The position numbers and the translations under genes are program-made. Shown in pieces: positions 26,342 through 34,898 of a DNA stretch of 64,000 nt (position 1 is the stretch's first letter; every line of letters begins with the position of its first letter). The stretch lies in NCBI GenBank assembly GCA_958435945.1, contig CAUBIC010000003.1, positions 1 to 64,000 of the forward strand, in the 5' to 3' direction. The notes under the pieces are model-generated. The model searched no databases. It worked only from the letters and a program-made list of their open reading frames with translations, and was not told the DNA's origin. This stretch comes from an uncultured Collinsella sp. (GTDB lineage Bacteria > Actinomycetota > Coriobacteriia > Coriobacteriales > Coriobacteriaceae).

Positions 26342-29300
26342 TCACGCTTCGCCCCAGAATCTATGGGTGTTGCGCAGGAGCTTCGCAGTTTTCTCCTCGG
26401 CTGCTGCAACGTCGGCCTCTTGCGCCTGCCATGTCCAGTTGCCCGTGGCCACGCCCGGCACGTTCATACGTGCATCGTCGCCCAGCCCCAGCACGTCCTG
26501 CAGCGGCATCATAACGAGCGGAGCATCGCTGGCCAGGGCGTTGCCCATGAGCTCGCTTGCCAATGCAATGCCGCTCGGCTCGTCACCGCCAGCAAAGGTG
26601 CGCGTGCACCAGCCGGCAAGCGTCGAGGTGTCGTGCGTCGAGGTGTACAGGATCTTGCCCGGCGTGGGACGAATTCCGCAGCGAACGTCGTAGTTGCTAA
26701 ACTCCAGTACGTCCATGCCGGGGAAGCCACAGGTCGAAGCCATCGCGCGAACACCAGGCGTCAAATAGCCCAGGTCCTCGGCAATAAAGTTAAGCGGACC
26801 CAGCTCGTCGTAGGCCGTTTGGAATAGGTCCTTGCCCGGGCCAGCCAGCCAGCGGCCGTCGGCACAGGCCTTGCCGGCAGGGATGCTAAAGTAGCTGTGG
26901 AAGCCCAGGAAGTGGTCCAGGCGCACACGGTCGTAGAGCGCGAACGCACGACGCAGGCGATCCATCCACCAGCTATAGCCGTTCTGTTTCATGTGATCCC
27001 AGCGGAAGGTGGGGTTTCCCCACACTTGCCCCTCGGGCGCAAAGTTGTCGGGCGGCGCACCCGAAATCTCAATCGCCTTGCCGGTGTCGGACAGCCAGAA
27101 GTTTTCGGGCTCGCTCCACGCATCGGCCGAATCGTCCGAGACATACATCGGGATATCACCGATGACCTCGATGCCCTTCTTGTGTGCATAGTTCATAAGC
27201 TCGCACCAAGCAAGGTCAAAGCGATACTGCATGTACGCCTGCAGCTCGGCCTCGTCGTGGAAGCGCTTGTCATCGATCAGGTGCTCGTTGTAGCGCGCGA
27301 CATCCGCCGGCCATTCGTGGCGCGACAGTCCCTCAAAGTGCTTCTTTACCGCCATGTAGACGCAGTACTTCTCGAGCCAGTCGGCGTTGCGATGTTTAAA
27401 CGCCGTGTACAGCGGGTCGGCATCCTCGCCGCCGCGGGTCTTCCAGGTGACGAAGTCGGCGGCCAGCTCCTCGTGGCTCTCGGGCAGCAGGTCGATATTG
27501 CCTGCAAAGGCCGAAGGACCGGCGTAGGGGGAGCGGAAGAAGTCCGTCGGGTTGACGGGAAGGACCTGCCAGTAGCGCATGCCCATGGCGGCCAGGTGGT
27601 CGATAAAACGACGCGTGGGCGCACCGATTGTGCCGGGCTTGCCGTCATCGGTCGGCACCGAGGTCATGTGGCATACGACGCCCGCGCCGTGGTCGAGCGG
27701 CTCCTGCAGGCGCTTCTCGGCATGGTGATAGATGATCGAAGAGCCCAGCGGGTACAGGTCGAGCGTGACGGTACCGTTGTGGATTTCGCACTCGTGGCCG
27801 CTGATCACGTCGCTTGCGCATTCGCCGAGCGCCGGAATCGTCACGCAGTGCGAATTGCGCAGGCTGCGGTTGATGATAACCGTCGCGGCCTCGCCGTCTT
27901 TGCCCGTGCGGGTGTAGGCCAAGACGTCGTCGTTGAGCGCAAAGGCCTTGATCTCGCCATCGACCATAAACGGTAACGCGCGGCGAATGGCAGATGCGTT
28001 CTTAACGATGGCTAGCGTATCGAAGTCGTGGAGTTGGTCCTTGGTCGGCAGGGTGCGGCGGTTGCCCGGATCGGTGAGGCCCTCCAAGCCGTACTCGTCG
28101 CCATAATAGATCGAGGGCACGCCTGGGAAGGTCATCTGCATGAGCGTCGCCAACCAAAAGCGGCTCTTGGCCAGGCCCATGGAGTTCTCGTCCAGGCGCC
28201 ACTTGCTGCGCTCGCTCTCGGGCAGCTGCGACTCGTCGGGGCCGCCGCCGAGCACCGAGATGATGCGCGGACGGTCGTGGCTCGAAAGCAGATTGAGCGC
28301 GCAGGCCAGTGCCTCGCGCGGGTAGTTCTCGCGCAGGGTCTCGATATCCTCGGCAGCCTGGTAGGCGTTTTTGTAGCCCATCAAAAAGCCGATGACCATG
28401 TCGCGGAAGGGGTAGTCCATGGCAGAGTCGAGCTCGGAGCCCTGCAGGTAGCGGCGTAGATGGCCATAGCTGATCTTGTTGGAGGCGTCCTCCCAGACTT
28501 CGCCGAGCAGTAGCGCGTCGGGCTTCTCGGCGAGCACGGCCTTTTTGATCTCGGCCAGGAAGTCATCGGAAAGCTCATCGGCCACATCGAGTCGCCAGCC
28601 ATGGGCGCCAGCGCGCAGCCATTTGCGGATCACGCCGTCCTTGCCCAGGAGCCGCTCGCGCACCAGTTCGGAGCTCTCATTGATGGCGGGCATGTTGCCC
28701 ACGCCCCACCAGCAGTCATACGAACCGTCTTCATGGAAGTAAAACGCATCGCGCCACGGCGAGTCCTCGCTCTGCCAAGCACCGACGCCGGGATAATTGC
28801 CGTAGCGGTTAAAGTAGATCGAATCGTCGCCCGTGTGGTTGAAGACGCCGTCCAGGATGATAGAAATGCCGAGCTTCTCGGCCGCCTTGCACAGGTCCGT
28901 AAAGTCCTGCTCGGTGCCCAGAATCGGGTCGATCTTGGTGTAATCGGCCGTGTCGTAGCGGTGGTTGCTCGCGGCCTCAAAGATGGGGTTGAGGTAGATG
29001 GCCGTAAAGCCTAGCTCGGCAATGCGGGGCAGGTCATTTTGGATACCCTTGAGCGAGCCGCCGTAAAAATCCCAGGTCTTGATGGAGCCGTCTTCGGCAC
29101 GCTCGTACTCGGGCGGCTCGTTCCAGTCCTCGACCATGCGGCGCTGGATTCCGTTGCGCGGTTTTTCGACCTCGGCCAGCGTGCGCTCGCGCCAGTTTTC
29201 GTCGCGGGCATAGCGATCGGGGAAGATCTGGTAGACCATGCCGCGCTCGTACCACTCGGGACGCACTTCGCGGTGCTTGTAAACGGTAATCTGGAACGAC

Positions 29301-29638
29301 GGGACCTCGGCGTAGTCGTAGGTCACACCCTCGCCACCGGTGCGACCCTGCGGTGCACCCAGGCGGACCTCGGGCTGGCCCTCGATGTTGCAGATAAAGC
29401 TGTACCAGATAAGACAGGGCTCAGTGCACTCAAGCTCTACGGTAAATATGCCGTCGCCCTCGTGCGTCATGGGATACAGAGACTCACCGATTTCATCGAC
29501 CCAGGTACGCAGCGTAAGCGTTGCCTGGTTGGGGTCGGCATCCTCCAAAATCACCGATAGCGAAACGGAAGTTCCAGTGGTCACAGCGCCAAACGGAGTA
29601 CGAAACTGCGGCAGACGGCTGTTGTGAATCAATCTCAT
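26342..29638 (-). CDS. GH13 alpha-glucosidase/debranching enzyme fused to GH77 4-alpha-glucanotransferase
   Basis: One 1098-residue chain joins two glucan-acting enzymes. Residues 1-125 look like an N-terminal immunoglobulin-like domain of the neopullulanase group. Residues about 130-640 are a GH13 barrel: GMVYQIFPDRYA, DGVFNHTG, GWRLDVADEL (nucleophile D351), LLGEVWED (acid E380) and LSSHDRPR (D455). Residues about 652-1098 are MalQ-like GH77: PVNPTDFFRSPYAG, RLDHFLGF (D908), AEDLGYLTPGV (E954) and STHDTSTLAGW (D1003). All catalytic residues appear intact. No separate glgX or pullulanase is nearby, so the fusion may debranch glycogen in the manner of the eukaryotic two-activity enzyme. It is the most distal gene of the minus-strand glycogen locus and has its own 360-base upstream region. 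Confidence 0.9.
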   Translation of the reverse strand: MRLIHNSRLPQFRTPFGAVTTGTSVSLSVILEDADPNQATLTLRTWVDEIGESLYPMTHEGDGIFTVELECTEPCLIWYSFICNIEGQPEVRLGAPQGRTGGEGVTYDYAEVPSFQITVYKHREVRPEWYERGMVYQIFPDRYARDENWRERTLAEVEKPRNGIQRRMVEDWNEPPEYERAEDGSIKTWDFYGGSLKGIQNDLPRIAELGFTAIYLNPIFEAASNHRYDTADYTKIDPILGTEQDFTDLCKAAEKLGISIILDGVFNHTGDDSIYFNRYGNYPGVGAWQSEDSPWRDAFYFHEDGSYDCWWGVGNMPAINESSELVRERLLGKDGVIRKWLRAGAHGWRLDVADELSDDFLAEIKKAVLAEKPDALLLGEVWEDASNKISYGHLRRYLQGSELDSAMDYPFRDMVIGFLMGYKNAYQAAEDIETLRENYPREALACALNLLSSHDRPRIISVLGGGPDESQLPESERSKWRLDENSMGLAKSRFWLATLMQMTFPGVPSIYYGDEYGLEGLTDPGNRRTLPTKDQLHDFDTLAIVKNASAIRRALPFMVDGEIKAFALNDDVLAYTRTGKDGEAATVIINRSLRNSHCVTIPALGECASDVISGHECEIHNGTVTLDLYPLGSSIIYHHAEKRLQEPLDHGAGVVCHMTSVPTDDGKPGTIGAPTRRFIDHLAAMGMRYWQVLPVNPTDFFRSPYAGPSAFAGNIDLLPESHEELAADFVTWKTRGGEDADPLYTAFKHRNADWLEKYCVYMAVKKHFEGLSRHEWPADVARYNEHLIDDKRFHDEAELQAYMQYRFDLAWCELMNYAHKKGIEVIGDIPMYVSDDSADAWSEPENFWLSDTGKAIEISGAPPDNFAPEGQVWGNPTFRWDHMKQNGYSWWMDRLRRAFALYDRVRLDHFLGFHSYFSIPAGKACADGRWLAGPGKDLFQTAYDELGPLNFIAEDLGYLTPGVRAMASTCGFPGMDVLEFSNYDVRCGIRPTPGKILYTSTHDTSTLAGWCTRTFAGGDEPSGIALASELMGNALASDAPLVMMPLQDVLGLGDDARMNVPGVATGNWTWQAQEADVAAAEEKTAKLLRNTHRFWGEA

Positions 29639-29734
29639 AATACGGTCCAGTTCAATAGAATCACGGCCTGCGGGCCATGGGCTTTACGCACAGGATATAA
29701 GTATATCTGTTGTACACAGGCTGTATAAACAACA

Positions 29735-29783
29735 TCCGTTTACCATCGGCGAACGGTTGTCCTAGAAAATCGTTTTACCATCC
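29735..29783 (-). promoter_or_regulatory. Two direct GATGGTAAA(A)CG motifs upstream of the GH13-GH77 gene
   Basis: On the minus strand GATGGTAAAACG (29783-29772) and GATGGTAAACGG (29746-29735) are direct repeats 37 bases apart, about 100-145 bases before the start codon. Similar GGTAAAAC motifs occur upstream of the HAD gene at 39896 and 39956, at the other end of the glycogen locus. A shared regulator is inferred. Confidence 0.4.
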
Positions 29784-29845
29784 AAATTATCGCGATATTC
29801 GAAAAAGCCTATACCGATACTATTTGTAGCCAAACAAAAGTACAT

Positions 29846-29977
29846 CGGTTTACTACGACGAATTGAATGATCTTAACCACGGTCATTTTGGTGATATTAA
29901 AACCGCAGGTAGAAGCGTTGCCAATTTCATAGAATACTCTCCGTGGTCGGCCAGAGCTATTTTGTCGTAGTAAACCG
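29846..29977. repeat. 132-bp symmetric inverted element in the glycogen intergenic region
   Basis: CGGTTTACTACGACGAA (29846-29862) is inverted at 29961-29977 with one mismatch. Exactly 14 bases inside each arm is a second inverted pair, ACCACGG (29876-29882) and CCGTGGT (29941-29947). The two 37-base arms therefore share both ends but differ in the middle. The gap 29639-30067 holds this, the motifs at 29735-29783 and the glgA terminator; no gene is visible. Confidence 0.6.
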
Positions 29978-30000
29978 GCCCTCTTTTTAATACAGAAGTT

Positions 30001-30045
30001 CAACGCAAAAGAGGGCGCCTAGTTGGGGCGCCCTCTTTTGCGTTG
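30001..30045 (-). terminator. Strong terminator of glgA
   Basis: CAACGCAAAAGAGGGCGCC pairs perfectly with its complement at 30027-30045 over a 7-base loop. The stem itself carries the T-rich stretch CTCTTTTGCG on both strands, so it can work in both directions. Confidence 0.8.
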
Positions 30046-30067
30046 GATTAAGTTTAAATCGTCCAGA

Positions 30068-32419
30068 CTAGTGACGCTTGCGGGTGGCCGTTGCCTTACG
30101 GACGGAGGTCTTCTTGGTCGGAGCCTTTTCCTCGGCCGGAGTGGCGGCGGAGATCGGGGCCTCCTTGGCGGGCTCGGCCTTTGCCTTAGCCTTGGGAGCG
30201 GTCTTGACCTCGGCGACCTTCACTGCGGGCTTAACCTCGGCCTTGGCCTCTGCCTTGGGAGCAGCAGCCTTGGTCGTGGCTTTTTTGGTCGTCGTCGTAG
30301 CGCGCTTGCGCGTGGTGGTCTTGGCGGCCGGCTTTGCCTCGACAGCTGCCTTGGCCTTGGGCTCGGAGGGCGCCTCCTCGACCTTGACGGCAGGCTTTGC
30401 AGCAGCCTTCGGGGTCGTCTTCGCGGCGGCCTTCGTCGTAGCAGCCTTCGTGTTCGTCGACTTCGTTGCCGTAGTCTTCTTGGCTGCCGTTGCCTTCTTG
30501 GTGCTCGCGGCCGTCTTCTTGGCAGCGGTCTTGGCCGTAGCCTTTGCCGCAGGCTTAGCCTCGGCGGTGGCGGTCTCGGCCTTTACCTCGGGAGCGATCT
30601 CGGCCTCGGCAGCTTTCTTGGCTGCGGCGGTCGTGCGCTTGCGCGTGGTCGTTGCCTTGGCGGTAGTCGTCTTTGCTGCGTCGGTCTTGGTGGCAGCGGC
30701 CATGGTTGTCGTAGCCTTCTTGGCCGTCGTCTTGCGCGTCGTGGTCTTCTTGGCGGTAGGCTTCGCAGCTGGCTTAGCCTCAGCCTCGGGAGCTGCCTCA
30801 ACCTTCACCTCAGATTTAGCCTCAACCGGCTTCTCCTCAGTCTTGGGCTCCTCGGCAGCAGCGGGTGCCTCAACAACCGGCTCGGCCTCAGCCACAACCT
30901 CGGGCTCGGCCTCAGCCTTCTCGGCCGCAGCCTCCACACCCGCCGGCCTCTCAATCTCCGGGTGCATAAAGAAGTACAGGTCCAGATACTTATCGGCCGA
31001 ACGCGTCCAGCTAAAGTCCTGGCTCATGGCCTGCGTGACCAGCTGGTTCCAAGCCTCACGGTTATCCCAGAAGAGGCGCGCCGCGCGGAAGACCGCGTCG
31101 CCCATCTCGTCGCCGTTAAAGTTACTAAACGAGAAGCCCGTGCCCTCGCCGGTGAACTCGTTATACGGGATCACGGTGTCCTTCAAGCCACCGGTCTCGC
31201 GCACGATGGGTAGGGTGCCGTAGCGCATGGCGATGATCTGCGACAGACCGCAAGGCTCAAACTTCGAAGGCATCAGGAACATATCGGCGGCGGCGTACAT
31301 GCGCTGCGACAGCGCCGGGTCAAATTCGATGCGTGCGGCCATGGTGCCGGGGTACTTGTCCTGGAAGTAGCGCAGGCCGTCCTCGTAGTCGCGGTCGCCG
31401 GTGCCCAGCACCGCCACCTGCACGCCGCCGGACAGGATGCGGTCGAGCGCGTACATGACCAGGTCCATGCCCTTCTGGCGCGTCAGGCGCGTGACCATAA
31501 CCATAAGCGGGCGGTCGTCGCGAACCTCGAGGCCTAGCTCTTCCTGCAGCTTGGCCTTGCACACGGCCTTGCCGGAACGGTCGTCGACCGTGTAGTTTGC
31601 GGCAATGCGCTTGTCGGTTGCCGGGTCAAAGCCTGCAACGTCAATGCCGTTGAGGATGCCCTGCAGCGCATAGGAGCGCTCGCGCAGCACGCCGTCCAGG
31701 CCCTCGCCAAACTCGGGCGTCTGAATCTCGTTGGCATAGGTGGGGCTTACCGTGGTGATGGCATCGGCATAGTGCAGCGCGCCCAGCATGTAGTTGATGC
31801 TGCAGGCGTCGCAGCGCAACTGCGTGGCGGCCGCGGGAATATGCGCCACGCCCAGGATGTCCTCCATCACGGTGTCGCTAAACTGGCCCTGGAACGCCAC
31901 GTTGTGGATCGAGAACACGGTCTTGACGCGGTCGTACAGCGGCAGGCCCTGGTAGAACTCGCGCAGGAACACGGGTGCCAGTGCCGTCTGCCAGTCGTTG
32001 CAATGCAGGATGTCGCACTCAAAGCCGGCCGGCAGGTGCTGCAGGCTCTCGGTGATGGCCTTGGAGAAGAACGCAAAACGCTCGCCGTCGTCAAAGAAGC
32101 CGTACGGATAGTCGCGCGCAAAGTAGCGCTCGTTGTCGATGAACATATAGGTGACGCCGTCGTGCTCGAGCTTCTCGAGTCCACAGTACTCATTGCGCCA
32201 GCCCAGGCTCACGTAAAAGTCGGCAAAGTGCTCCATCTGCGCCTTGTATTCGTCCTTGATGGTGGCGTACTTGGGCACCATCACGATGACCTCGGCGCCG
32301 GCGCGCACAAGTGCCGCAGGCAGCGAGCCCGCCACGTCACCCAGGCCACCGGTCTTAACAAACGGTGCGCACTCGGCCGAGGCAAACACGATCTGCATCT
32401 TTTTGCTGGAATCTGCCAT
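30068..32419 (-). CDS. glgA: Glycogen synthase with long histone H1-like C-terminal tail
   Basis: GlgA adds glucose from ADP-glucose to growing alpha-1,4 chains. Residues 1-490 are a complete GT5 enzyme: KTGGLGDVAGSLP at 22-34 binds ADP-glucose, HCNDWQTAL at 139-147, FSIHNVAFQG, TRLTRQKGMDL, and the C-terminal FEPCGLSQIIAMRYGTLPIVRETGGLKDTV. Residues 491-783 are an extra tail made almost only of Ala, Lys, Thr, Glu, Pro and Val. It starts acidic, then becomes a series of KKTTTRK/KKATA/AAAKTT blocks ending in RKATATRKRH. Typical bacterial GlgA proteins stop near residue 480. GGGAG before ATG 32419 sets the start; an upstream ATG at 32431 is less likely. The tail may bind polyanions or self-associate; that is inference. 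Confidence 0.93.
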   Translation of the reverse strand: MADSSKKMQIVFASAECAPFVKTGGLGDVAGSLPAALVRAGAEVIVMVPKYATIKDEYKAQMEHFADFYVSLGWRNEYCGLEKLEHDGVTYMFIDNERYFARDYPYGFFDDGERFAFFSKAITESLQHLPAGFECDILHCNDWQTALAPVFLREFYQGLPLYDRVKTVFSIHNVAFQGQFSDTVMEDILGVAHIPAAATQLRCDACSINYMLGALHYADAITTVSPTYANEIQTPEFGEGLDGVLRERSYALQGILNGIDVAGFDPATDKRIAANYTVDDRSGKAVCKAKLQEELGLEVRDDRPLMVMVTRLTRQKGMDLVMYALDRILSGGVQVAVLGTGDRDYEDGLRYFQDKYPGTMAARIEFDPALSQRMYAAADMFLMPSKFEPCGLSQIIAMRYGTLPIVRETGGLKDTVIPYNEFTGEGTGFSFSNFNGDEMGDAVFRAARLFWDNREAWNQLVTQAMSQDFSWTRSADKYLDLYFFMHPEIERPAGVEAAAEKAEAEPEVVAEAEPVVEAPAAAEEPKTEEKPVEAKSEVKVEAAPEAEAKPAAKPTAKKTTTRKTTAKKATTTMAAATKTDAAKTTTAKATTTRKRTTAAAKKAAEAEIAPEVKAETATAEAKPAAKATAKTAAKKTAASTKKATAAKKTTATKSTNTKAATTKAAAKTTPKAAAKPAVKVEEAPSEPKAKAAVEAKPAAKTTTRKRATTTTKKATTKAAAPKAEAKAEVKPAVKVAEVKTAPKAKAKAEPAKEAPISAATPAEEKAPTKKTSVRKATATRKRH

Positions 32420-32509
32420 ATTGTCTCCCATGATGTAATTCGAGAATAGCCGCCTGGCGCTAACCGGGCGGCTATTCTACATGTTACGAGCGATGTTGCG
32501 GTGTCAACG

Positions 32510-33637
32510 TTAACGTACGATGGTGGTGTCGGAAGTTAACGGAGCCTTGCCCAGCACCAGGATGTTCTCGGGCGTGCCGCGAAGCTCGGTGTTGGTGGGA
32601 ACCACGTTGTTCTTGTCCAGAATGGCATTCTCGACGCGGGCGCCGCTCTTGATGATGCAGCTCTGGTTGATGATCGAGTTGGTCACCGAAGCGCCTTCCT
32701 CGACCACGACGCCGCGCGACAGGATCGAGTTACGCACGGTGCCCTTGATGATGCAGCCGGCCGAGATGATCGAGTTGCACGCGTGGCTGCCGGTCGCATA
32801 GCGCGAAGGCGGCACGTCGTGAGCCTTGGTCAGGATCGGGCGCTCGGGGTCAAAGAGCTGATCGGCCACGGTCTGGTCGAGCAGGTCCATGCTGCGGCGG
32901 TACAGCGACTTCTCGCTAAACACGCCCACGACCTCGCCCTTGTACTCGTAGCTGCACACGTCGATGTTGCCAAAGTCGCCCTGGAGTGCCTCGAGCAGGT
33001 CCAGATAGTCGGCGGCCTGGTAGTGGTCGATAATCTCGAGCAGCGTCTCGCGGTTGACGATGCAGCAGTCCATAGAGGCGTTGTCGCCGTACACGACGCC
33101 GGCGCTCACGCCCGTCAGGCGGCCGTTCTCGTTAATCTCGAGTTTGGTCTCGTCATCGACGTTGCGCGTGGCCTTGCAGTACACCACGGTCATCTGGGCA
33201 CCGGAGTTCTCGTGCGCGTCGATGATGGTGTTGAGGTCCATGTTAAAGATGATGTTGGTGCCCATCATCACGACATAGGGCTTGTCCGAGCGCTGGAACA
33301 GCGTCTTGTTGGAGATGATATCGCGCAGCAGAAAGCGCATGCCGCCCTTGGTGGTGCCATACGCGTTGCCGGGCACCATGAACAGGCCGCCCTTCTTGCG
33401 GTCCAGGCCCCAATCCTTGCCCGAGCCCACGTGGTCAATCAGCGAGCGGTAGTTGCCCGGCATGACGACGCCGACGGTCTTAATGCCGGCATTCATCATG
33501 TTAGACAGCGGGAAGTCGATCAGGCGGTAACGGCCCAAAAAGGGAACGGACGCGATGGGGCGGTCCTTGAGCAGCACGCTGCCGTAAGTCGAAGAGTAGT
33601 TAGCGGTGATATAACCGATGGCCTTGCGATTGATCAT
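32510..33637 (-). CDS. glgD: Glucose-1-phosphate adenylyltransferase regulatory subunit
   Basis: GlgD pairs with GlgC to make ADP-glucose pyrophosphorylase. The 375-residue protein has the nucleotidyltransferase fold with IASVPFLGRYRLIDFPLSNMMNAGI, and a left-handed beta-helix C-terminus (SAGCIIKGTVRNSILSRGVVVEEGASV). As in other GlgD proteins, the N-terminal GGxGxR loop is not conserved (here YITANYSSTYGS), consistent with a regulatory rather than catalytic role. The ATG at 33637 follows the glgC stop by four bases and is preceded by GGGGGAA. The GlgC-GlgD arrangement is best known from Firmicutes. Confidence 0.92.
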   Translation of the reverse strand: MINRKAIGYITANYSSTYGSVLLKDRPIASVPFLGRYRLIDFPLSNMMNAGIKTVGVVMPGNYRSLIDHVGSGKDWGLDRKKGGLFMVPGNAYGTTKGGMRFLLRDIISNKTLFQRSDKPYVVMMGTNIIFNMDLNTIIDAHENSGAQMTVVYCKATRNVDDETKLEINENGRLTGVSAGVVYGDNASMDCCIVNRETLLEIIDHYQAADYLDLLEALQGDFGNIDVCSYEYKGEVVGVFSEKSLYRRSMDLLDQTVADQLFDPERPILTKAHDVPPSRYATGSHACNSIISAGCIIKGTVRNSILSRGVVVEEGASVTNSIINQSCIIKSGARVENAILDKNNVVPTNTELRGTPENILVLGKAPLTSDTTIVR

Positions 33638-33641
33638 CGGA

Positions 33642-34790
33642 TCATTCCCCCTTCCCGATAACGACGTCATTTCCAACGACGGCCGTATCCTTGGTGGTAT
33701 CGACAGAGCCGAGCTTCACGCCCTCTTCGACCGTGGAGTTCTCGCCCAAAATAGCGCGGCAGATGTGCGCGCCGCTCTTAACGTGCGCACCCGGCAGCAG
33801 CACGGAGTCCTCGACCACGGCGCGCTCCTCGATGATGACATCGGTCGAAATGATCGAGTGACGAGCGGTGCCGTAGATCTTGCAGCCGTTGGAGACCAGG
33901 CAGTCGTCCAGGCGGCCGTCCGGGCCAATGTAGTGCGGCGGACGCGTGGTGATGTTGGACATGATGGGGAAGTGCTTGTCGAACAGATCGAACTCGGGGT
34001 TGTTGCCCAGCAGGTCCATCGAGGTCTCGTGGAAGCTGGCGATGGTGCCGACGTCCTTCCAAAAGCCGTGGAACTCGTAGCTGTACAGGCGCTTGCCCTC
34101 GCCGAGCAGCTTGGGGATGATGTCCTTGCCAAAGTCGTGGCTCGAGCGCTGGTCCAGAGCGTCCTCTTCGAGCGCCTCGATCAGCACGTCGGCCGAGAAG
34201 ATGTAGATGCCCATGGACGCGAGGTTCGAATCGGGCTTATCGGGCTTCTCGGTGAACTTGGTGATGCGGCCGTCCTCGGGGTCGGTGGTCAGGATGCCAA
34301 AGCGGCTGGCCTCCTCCCACGGCACGGGCATAACGCTCACCGTGAGGTCGGCGTTATTCTCAATGTGCGTCTTGAGCATCTTGCGGTAGTCCATGCGATA
34401 CAGGTGATCGCCCGAAAGTATCAGGACGTACTTGGGGTCGTTGGCCTTGATGTAGTCGAGGTTCTGCGTAATGGCGTCGGCCGTGCCCGCATACCAGGCG
34501 CCGCCGGTCTGCGTTTCGTACGGCGGCAGGATCGATACGCCGCCATCGCGGCTGTCCAGATCCCAAGCCTCGCCGGAGCCCACGTAGGCATGCAGCAGGT
34601 AGGGGCGATACTGGGTCAGAACGCCCACCGTGTCGATGCCCGAGTTGGAGCAGTTGGAGAGCGAAAAGTCGATAATGCGGAACTTGCCACCAAAGCTAAC
34701 CGCCGGCTTAGCGATCTTTTGGGTGAGTGCCCCCAATCGGCTGCCCTGTCCTCCTGCGAGGAGCATCGCGATGCATTCTTTCTTACTCAT
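33642..34790 (-). CDS. glgC: Glucose-1-phosphate adenylyltransferase, catalytic subunit
   Basis: GlgC makes ADP-glucose from glucose-1-phosphate and ATP, the first committed step of glycogen synthesis. The 382-residue protein has the intact catalytic loop AMLLAGGQGSRLGALTQ, KPAVSFGGKFRIIDFSLSNCSNSGI, the SGDHLYRMDY metal-binding region and the FTEKPDKPDS substrate motif, plus a beta-helix C-terminus. AGAAGGAG precedes the ATG on the minus strand. It is directly followed by glgD. Confidence 0.95.
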   Translation of the reverse strand: MSKKECIAMLLAGGQGSRLGALTQKIAKPAVSFGGKFRIIDFSLSNCSNSGIDTVGVLTQYRPYLLHAYVGSGEAWDLDSRDGGVSILPPYETQTGGAWYAGTADAITQNLDYIKANDPKYVLILSGDHLYRMDYRKMLKTHIENNADLTVSVMPVPWEEASRFGILTTDPEDGRITKFTEKPDKPDSNLASMGIYIFSADVLIEALEEDALDQRSSHDFGKDIIPKLLGEGKRLYSYEFHGFWKDVGTIASFHETSMDLLGNNPEFDLFDKHFPIMSNITTRPPHYIGPDGRLDDCLVSNGCKIYGTARHSIISTDVIIEERAVVEDSVLLPGAHVKSGAHICRAILGENSTVEEGVKLGSVDTTKDTAVVGNDVVIGKGE

Positions 34791-34830
34791 CGATTTCTCC
34801 TTCTGTCATCGATGTTCCTAAACCCATTAG

Positions 34831-34861
34831 CGACGGGTGCGGCACAACGTCACGCCCGTCG
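34831..34861 (-). other. Hairpin between glgP and glgC
   Basis: CGACGGG and CCCGTCG form a stem in the 108-base gap between glgP and glgC. No T run follows; it may be an RNA processing or stability element. Confidence 0.3.
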
Positions 34862-34898
34862 AGTAATGCCGTGCTGGCATAGGGGAGCTTGCGCGCCT

